Shown here: one piece after another, positions 32,562-36,105 of the stretch
Layout: every line of letters begins with the position of its first letter
Numbering within the stretch: the first letter of the stretch is position 1
Assembly (NCBI GenBank): GCA_017307735.1
Contig: JAFKGR010000024.1
Coordinates: 1-36,105, forward strand
Direction of reading: 5' to 3'
Source: Chitinophagaceae bacterium
GTDB lineage: Bacteria; Bacteroidota; Bacteroidia; Chitinophagales; Chitinophagaceae
DNA length: 36,105 nucleotides
The notes under the pieces: model-generated
Told to the model about the DNA's origin: nothing
Database searches by the model: none
The model's input: only the letters and a program-made list of their open reading frames with translations
Made by a program: the position numbers and the translations under genes

Positions 32562-33767
32562 CTAAAGGTTAATCTTATTAAAGTCATACAAAAAAACATC
32601 ATATCCTTTCTTATATAGAATGATTTGCGGGGTAATTTCAGCAAATCCATTACGATTCAGATCATCCTCTCTTTGTGAGTTATCCATTGGAATACGAGAT
32701 ATTCCAAAGAGGTCAAAAATTTTTTGAATAAGACTTTCGTGTTTCATAAATTCATAGGCTAAACAGATATTTTCTAATATACGATCCACAATTACAATTC
32801 TGTTTGTCCGTGCAATTGCCAAAAAATTCAACAACATCCTGTTGAAATGCGGGTCCGAAAACGAATATCCAACAATATAAATTTTGGTTGCCTTTAAACA
32901 GTCGCTGGCAAATTTCTGATAGTACGCAGCGTATGGATTCAGGTCAAAAGTAGGTTCCTTTTGTTGCCCTGTGGAAATAAATGTGTTGAAAGAATAACAA
33001 TATGAACCATCAATTAAACATACAGTTTGCACATCGTCAGAATCTCCTATATGACCTAATCTACTATCATTTGCCTTTTGACTATCAGCATGCAATAATA
33101 TGCCATGATCGTCATAGCTGAACCGTGAATGGCCATGTGGAAATGAAATAGTTTTTTTAGCTGAGAGAAAGGTTTTAATATCAAATCGTCCTTCATTTCC
33201 AAATCCTGAAACAAAATCCAAATTCCGGATAGCATCCCATATTATTTCATCATAATTGAGTGTGAAAATATTTATTGACTGACCATTAGAAATTGAAGAT
33301 ATAAATTTGGTTTGTAATTGAGTCAAATCGTCGTACCCACCCACTTTATGGTTTGCATGTAAATTAGCAACATCTTCAGCAATCAATTGTCTAAATAGAA
33401 AAGGAACGAAGGTCCAAACATGATCTGCCGCATTCTGTGGCTTAGCATTATAATAAAACAGAATGTCATGGAATATTTTTGAGTCACGACCCGGATTAAA
33501 ATTAAAAGAACATATCTTATCAATGAACTCAATTATTTGTTCAAAGTTATAATTCGGGTGTTCATTATTAATTCTATTCAGTACACACATAATTGCCGGT
33601 ACATTCACCATATTCACATTCTCATCGTTCATCGCTCTTCTGTATCGGTCAACCAGATCATTCCATCTACATCGGTCAGAAATAACTGTCTTCAAACGTT
33701 CCGAAGAAAGTACCGGATCATAAAATGGTATTGACGCACCAGCTCCTAAGATTAGAATATTGTTCAT
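32562..33767 (-). CDS. SIR2-like domain protein
   Basis: This 401-residue protein has the SIR2-like NAD-binding pattern. It has ILILGAGASIPFYDP at the very start, NIFTLNYDEIIWDAI near 170-185 (the conserved T/L-N-Y-D site), a PHGHSRF element near 215 and the YIVGYSFSDPHFNRMLLNFL end near 305-325. In bacterial defence systems such domains are NAD+ hydrolases triggered by infection. No zinc ribbon for deacylation is seen. I used the ATG at 33767, which has GAGG four bases upstream; a start at 33785 is also open. The gene opens the O-antigen operon and sits 12 bases before the two-helix membrane gene. Confidence 0.85.
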   Translation of the reverse strand: MNNILILGAGASIPFYDPVLSSERLKTVISDRCRWNDLVDRYRRAMNDENVNMVNVPAIMCVLNRINNEHPNYNFEQIIEFIDKICSFNFNPGRDSKIFHDILFYYNAKPQNAADHVWTFVPFLFRQLIAEDVANLHANHKVGGYDDLTQLQTKFISSISNGQSINIFTLNYDEIIWDAIRNLDFVSGFGNEGRFDIKTFLSAKKTISFPHGHSRFSYDDHGILLHADSQKANDSRLGHIGDSDDVQTVCLIDGSYCYSFNTFISTGQQKEPTFDLNPYAAYYQKFASDCLKATKIYIVGYSFSDPHFNRMLLNFLAIARTNRIVIVDRILENICLAYEFMKHESLIQKIFDLFGISRIPMDNSQREDDLNRNGFAEITPQIILYKKGYDVFLYDFNKINL

Positions 33768-34147
33768 TTTCCTCTTTTTAAACATTATGTACTATTTCTT
33801 GACATGGTAGTCGTAAAAATCATAAGAATTATATCATCTATGGTAAAGTACTATTGAAGTCTCTTTATCAAAATAATTCTTCTATGTGTCTGTGGCAGAA
33901 AAATCTCGTCCCTCCGGGGGGGGTTACCGGAGGATGGGGGCGTCAGTTCTTTTTTGTGGCAAGTGTCCTGACGATGAAGATTGGAACTCCGCAGCACTGA
34001 TCAAACCGGGTAACCCACGCACTAATGTTCAGGGCAGCCCCAGCTTCATCCCTGCACCCACATCGGCCGGACCATAACCGGGCCTTGGCACCGCCTCCGG
34101 GACCTGGATTAACGGATTGACCTCTAACCGGCCACTATAAAGTCCCG
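33768..34147. other. Divergent spacer with GC-rich stretch
   Basis: Positions 33768-33885 are AT-rich and probably contain the operon promoter, but no clean TTG/TAnnTTTG pair is seen. From 33895 base use turns GC-rich. Frames are open on both strands (plus 33886-34077, minus 34029-34316), but neither shows a family. The minus frame becomes a seven-residue repeat at its front end because it runs out of the 21-bp array. Confidence 0.4.
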
Positions 34148-34316
34148 TTTGTAGGTTTACAAATCTCTTTTGCAGGCTTACAAATGCCGTAGGTTGATTT
34201 ACAAATCTCTTTTGCCGGTTTGCAAATCCCGCAGGATGATCAACAATGCTTATTTGTTGCATGGCAATCGCCATTTGTTGCCCAACACTTGCTATATGCT
34301 GATCAACTTTTCTCAT
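34029..34316 (-). CDS. Doubtful ORF with seven-residue repeats
   Basis: A 95-codon minus-strand frame begins in the 21-bp array and reads heptads such as RFVNQPT, AFVSLQK and RFVNLQT, then a non-repeated Pro/Gly-rich end. In the same frame the fresh 42-bp units further upstream carry an in-frame TGA each, so a longer protein is excluded. It could be a real small repeat protein or only repeat DNA without stops. Confidence 0.2.
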   Translation of the reverse strand: MRKVDQHIASVGQQMAIAMQQISIVDHPAGFANRQKRFVNQPTAFVSLQKRFVNLQTGLYSGRLEVNPLIQVPEAVPRPGYGPADVGAGMKLGLP

Positions 34317-34708
34317 TTGTCATCTGACAATTCCCGAATGTTGTACAACTTTTCCCATTTGTCATTTGACAATTCCCGAATGTTGTACAACTTTTCCCAT
34401 TTGTCATCTGACAATTCCCGAATGTTGTACAACTTTTCTCATTTGTCATCTGACAATTCCCGAATGTTGTACAACTTTTCTCATTTGTCATCTGACAATT
34501 CCCGAATGTTGTACAACTTTTCCCATTTGTCATTTAACAATTCCCGAATGTTGTACAACTTTTCTCATTTGTCACCTAACAATTCCCGAATGTTGTACAA
34601 CTTTTCTCATTTGTCATTTGACAATTCCCGTATGTTGTACAACTTTTCCCATTTGTCATTTGACAATTCCCGAATGTTGATCAACATTTCCCGTTTGCAA
34701 ACCTGAAA
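34148..34708. repeat. 21-bp-period dyad array with 42-bp higher-order units
   Basis: About 26 head-to-tail units of exactly 21 bp start at 34148. Most have an imperfect dyad core of the form TTGNNNNNCAA, for example TTTGTAGGTTTACAAA, TTTGCCGGTTTGCAAA and TTGTCATTTGACAA. From 34295 the units become a nearly perfect 42-bp higher-order repeat alternating TTGTCANNTGACAA and GTTGTACAAC (eight GTTGTACAAC copies spaced 42 bases apart, from 34340 to 34634, with GATCAAC variants at both edges). There are no spacers of unique sequence, so this is not a CRISPR array. Confidence 0.92.
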
Positions 34709-34858
34709 ATCTCTGTTTTAAGTACAAAAGGCAATCCACCTGCCCCCGCTCCCTCCTTTCTATCCCTGCAACCGCACCTGGCATAATAAAATACATGGCA
34801 AATCAGTTATATATAATAAATATTACAATCAAACAGTGGACCTTTAAAAACTATTGCC
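34709..34858. other. Leader before the fibronectin gene
   Basis: The stretch lies between the dyad array and the fibronectin type III gene. It is pyrimidine-rich at 34737-34780, then AT-rich up to the ATG. No consensus promoter is clear. Confidence 0.3.
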
Positions 34859-35470
34859 ATGTTGGTAAAGATTCAAACAAGCCTCAACAAGCTGCCCGAT
34901 TCGGAACTGCTGAGCAAGGGTGGATATATCCTTGCATCTATGACCGGCAATGCGGGCTTTCCAAACCCCTATCCTGCGCTGGCAGATGTGAAATCGGCGC
35001 TTGACAGATTTGAAACCGATTTAGCGGCTGCTTCAGGTCGCGACCTGATATTGGTAGCTGTGAAAAACCAAAGCCGCAGCGCCCTCCTCGATCTTTTTAC
35101 GAGGCTGGGGTACCACATCCTTTCGGTGGCTTATGGCGACACTCCTTTGCTGGCCAGCAGCGGTTATTCATTGGTCAAGGCCCCGGAAACAATAAATATC
35201 ACGCATCCCGAAAACATTTCTGTCAGGAATGGACTGTGCAGCGGCCAGATAGTTTGCCGGGTGAAGCGCATTAAAGAAATCCGGCTGTACAAGTTCGAAA
35301 TCACCACCGGGTCGCCCGAAACCGGGCCTGAGTGGGCATCCACGCGGTCATCGAAGTGTTCGCATCTTTTTACGGGCCTGCAACCCGGCACCCGCTACTG
35401 GTTCAGGGTAGCCGCCATCTGGCGCAATGAGATGGCCTACAGCCAGACGGCATCTCTGCATGCGCAGTGA
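34859..35470 (+). CDS. Fibronectin type III domain protein
   Basis: This 203-residue protein has no signal peptide. Residues 1-110 are helical and begin MLVKIQTSLNKLPDSELLSK, followed by GNAGFPNPYPALADVKSALD and LVAVKNQSRSALLDLFTRL. This N-terminal unit recurs, in my knowledge, in many Bacteroidota proteins of the same size. Residues of about 120-200 are a fibronectin type III module (IKEIRLYKFEITTGSPETGP, then HLFTGLQPGTRYWFRVAAI). Its function is unknown. It stands alone on the plus strand, with the 21-bp array directly upstream and dispersed repeats downstream. Confidence 0.85.
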   Translation: MLVKIQTSLNKLPDSELLSKGGYILASMTGNAGFPNPYPALADVKSALDRFETDLAAASGRDLILVAVKNQSRSALLDLFTRLGYHILSVAYGDTPLLASSGYSLVKAPETINITHPENISVRNGLCSGQIVCRVKRIKEIRLYKFEITTGSPETGPEWASTRSSKCSHLFTGLQPGTRYWFRVAAIWRNEMAYSQTASLHAQ

Positions 35471-35500
35471 GCGAGGCGGGTTTGGGGCCTCACCGACCAC

Positions 35501-35540
35501 GTTTAGACGTTTAGGCGTTTAGGCGTTTAGGCGTTTAGGG
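35501..35540 (+). repeat. TTTAGGCGT nine-base tandem words
   Basis: One GTTTAGACG and three GTTTAGGCG copies are followed by GTTTAGGG. The words are in exact nine-base register and form the reverse complement of the CTAAACGYC words elsewhere in the window. Confidence 0.75.
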
Positions 35541-35718
35541 AATTCCGGAGCCCGTCCGTCGTGGTTTGTCATGCTGAGCGAAGCCGAAGCATCTTTGCCG
35601 CAGGCGGATTTAATTCCGGCCTAAATTCTTAGTGGCTGGTGCCTCACCCACTACGTTTAGACGCCTGTCTCGCCGAAGGCGGAGTTAGTCGTTTAGGGAT
35701 TCCGGAGCCTGGAAGGTT

Positions 35719-35900
35719 AAAACGCTTCAGGGTTTTGCTATGCTTCATGGCCATCGCTCCAAACGCCTGAAGGTTTTACAAGACCGCCCGGATGGCTCCC
35801 GAAAACCTTCAAGCGTTTCGCGAGGGCTTTGCGGGTTGGGAAAACCTTCAAGTGTTTCGCAGGGGCTTTGCGGGATGGGAAACCTTGAAGTGTTTTGAAA
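35719..35900 (-). repeat. Palindromic A element, copy 7 (inverted, arm duplicated)
   Basis: This is an inverted copy in which the inner module, AAAACCTTCAAGCGTTTCGC followed by GGGCTTTGCGGGTTGGG, occurs twice in a row with small changes. It is about 180 bp long instead of about 150. Confidence 0.83.
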
Positions 35901-36055
35901 TTTCGCCACTAAGGCTGAAAGGAACAAAGGAACACGAAGGAAGAAAAAAAGCACTGGTTTCGTGTTTCAGCCTGTCTCGCCGAAGGCGGATTTCGTTTTT
36001 AATTTAGTGGCTGGATCCCTGTTCCGCCCCAGCGGACGCGGCCCGCCACGTTTGC

Positions 36056-36105
36056 TTGAAAACGCTTCAGGGTTTTGCTATGCTTCAGTGCCATCGCTCC
36101 AAACG
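36056..36105 (-). repeat. Palindromic A element, copy 8 (cut by window end)
   Basis: The first 50 bases of an inverted copy, starting with the arm AAAACGCTTCAGGGTTTTGC, are visible. The rest lies beyond the window. Confidence 0.8.

Larger units (their letters stand above)
35471..36105. other. Repeat-filled right edge
   Basis: I see no gene. Contents: nine-base TTTAGGCGT words (35501-35540), a GTCATGCTGAGCGAAGCCGA-type dispersed repeat (35568-35590), TTAGTGGCTGG words, CTCGCCGAAGGCG palindromes (near 35669 and 35974), A element copies 7 and 8 in inverted orientation, and a GCCACTAAGGCTGAAAGG copy at about 35905. Confidence 0.75.

Noticed and set aside
33886..34077. Plus-strand 63-codon frame
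   Set aside because: GC-rich stretch open on both strands, no family features, no start signal.
34170..34706. Open frames on both strands through the tandem array (178, 76 and 104 codons)
   Set aside because: The unit length is a multiple of three, so several frames stay open by construction; Cys/Ser/Asn-rich repeats in all frames show no sign of selection on one.
34148..34708. Possible CRISPR array
   Set aside because: Units abut each other with no unique spacers, the period is 21 or 42 bp, and no cas gene is present.
1..36105. tRNA, rRNA, transposase or integrase genes
   Set aside because: I looked for them on both strands and recognised none; the mobile-looking repeats have no visible enzyme in this window.

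Overview
The window looks like the chromosome of a Bacteroidota member (my guess is the Chitinophagia/Sphingobacteriia side). The evidence is a type IX secretion C-terminal sorting domain, a short PID-CTERM-like protein, a UpxY-type NusG paralogue, a Wza/Wzc pair with a Gly-Tyr tail, promoters of the TTG-N18-TAnnTTTG type, and the near absence of Shine-Dalgarno sequences. Almost every gene reads on the minus strand. No rRNA, tRNA, CRISPR array or transposase was recognised.

Layout. (1) 1-3840: a string of toxin-antitoxin-type cassettes (RHH/PIN, MntA/HepT, antitoxin/PIN, a 50-codon orphan), each separated from the next by a copy of the same 80-180 bp repeat. (2) 3941-12661: a surface-polysaccharide block read right to left: Wza-like lipoprotein, Wzc-like tyrosine autokinase, UpxY-like antiterminator, GDP-L-fucose synthase, a GT4 glycosyltransferase, a second HEPN/MNT pair and an ABC-2 polysaccharide exporter permease. 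(3) 12894-18541: a PID-CTERM-like small protein, a T9SS cargo protein with a good intrinsic terminator, two plus-strand toxin-antitoxin pairs (MazF-like and PIN) and large families of palindromic repeats. (4) 18542-20533: a fused GT4-TagA/WecG glycosyltransferase. (5) 20534-22711: hairpin repeats around a two-gene pair that includes a PD-(D/E)XK-like protein. (6) 22712-33767: a visibly AT-rich, tightly coupled O-antigen/capsule cassette: methyltransferase, three GT4 enzymes, Wzy-like polymerase, Wzx flippase and two hexapeptide acyltransferases. Its most upstream genes are a SIR2-like protein and a two-helix membrane protein. (7) 33768-36105: a 21-bp-period palindromic array, a fibronectin type III protein and more repeats.

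How it fits together. The Wzx/Wzy/GT genes would build and flip a repeat-unit glycan. Wza/Wzc would polymerise and export it, the TagA fusion may add an early sugar, and fucose synthase supplies GDP-L-fucose. UpxY probably lets RNA polymerase read through the hairpin-filled spacers. The toxin-antitoxin cassettes, nuclease-like pair and SIR2 pair are accessory cargo. The best candidates for something undescribed are the repeat-delimited toxin-antitoxin cassette array, the 21-bp dyad array at 34148-34708, the SIR2/two-helix pair at the head of the O-antigen operon, and several families of small mobile-looking palindromic repeats.
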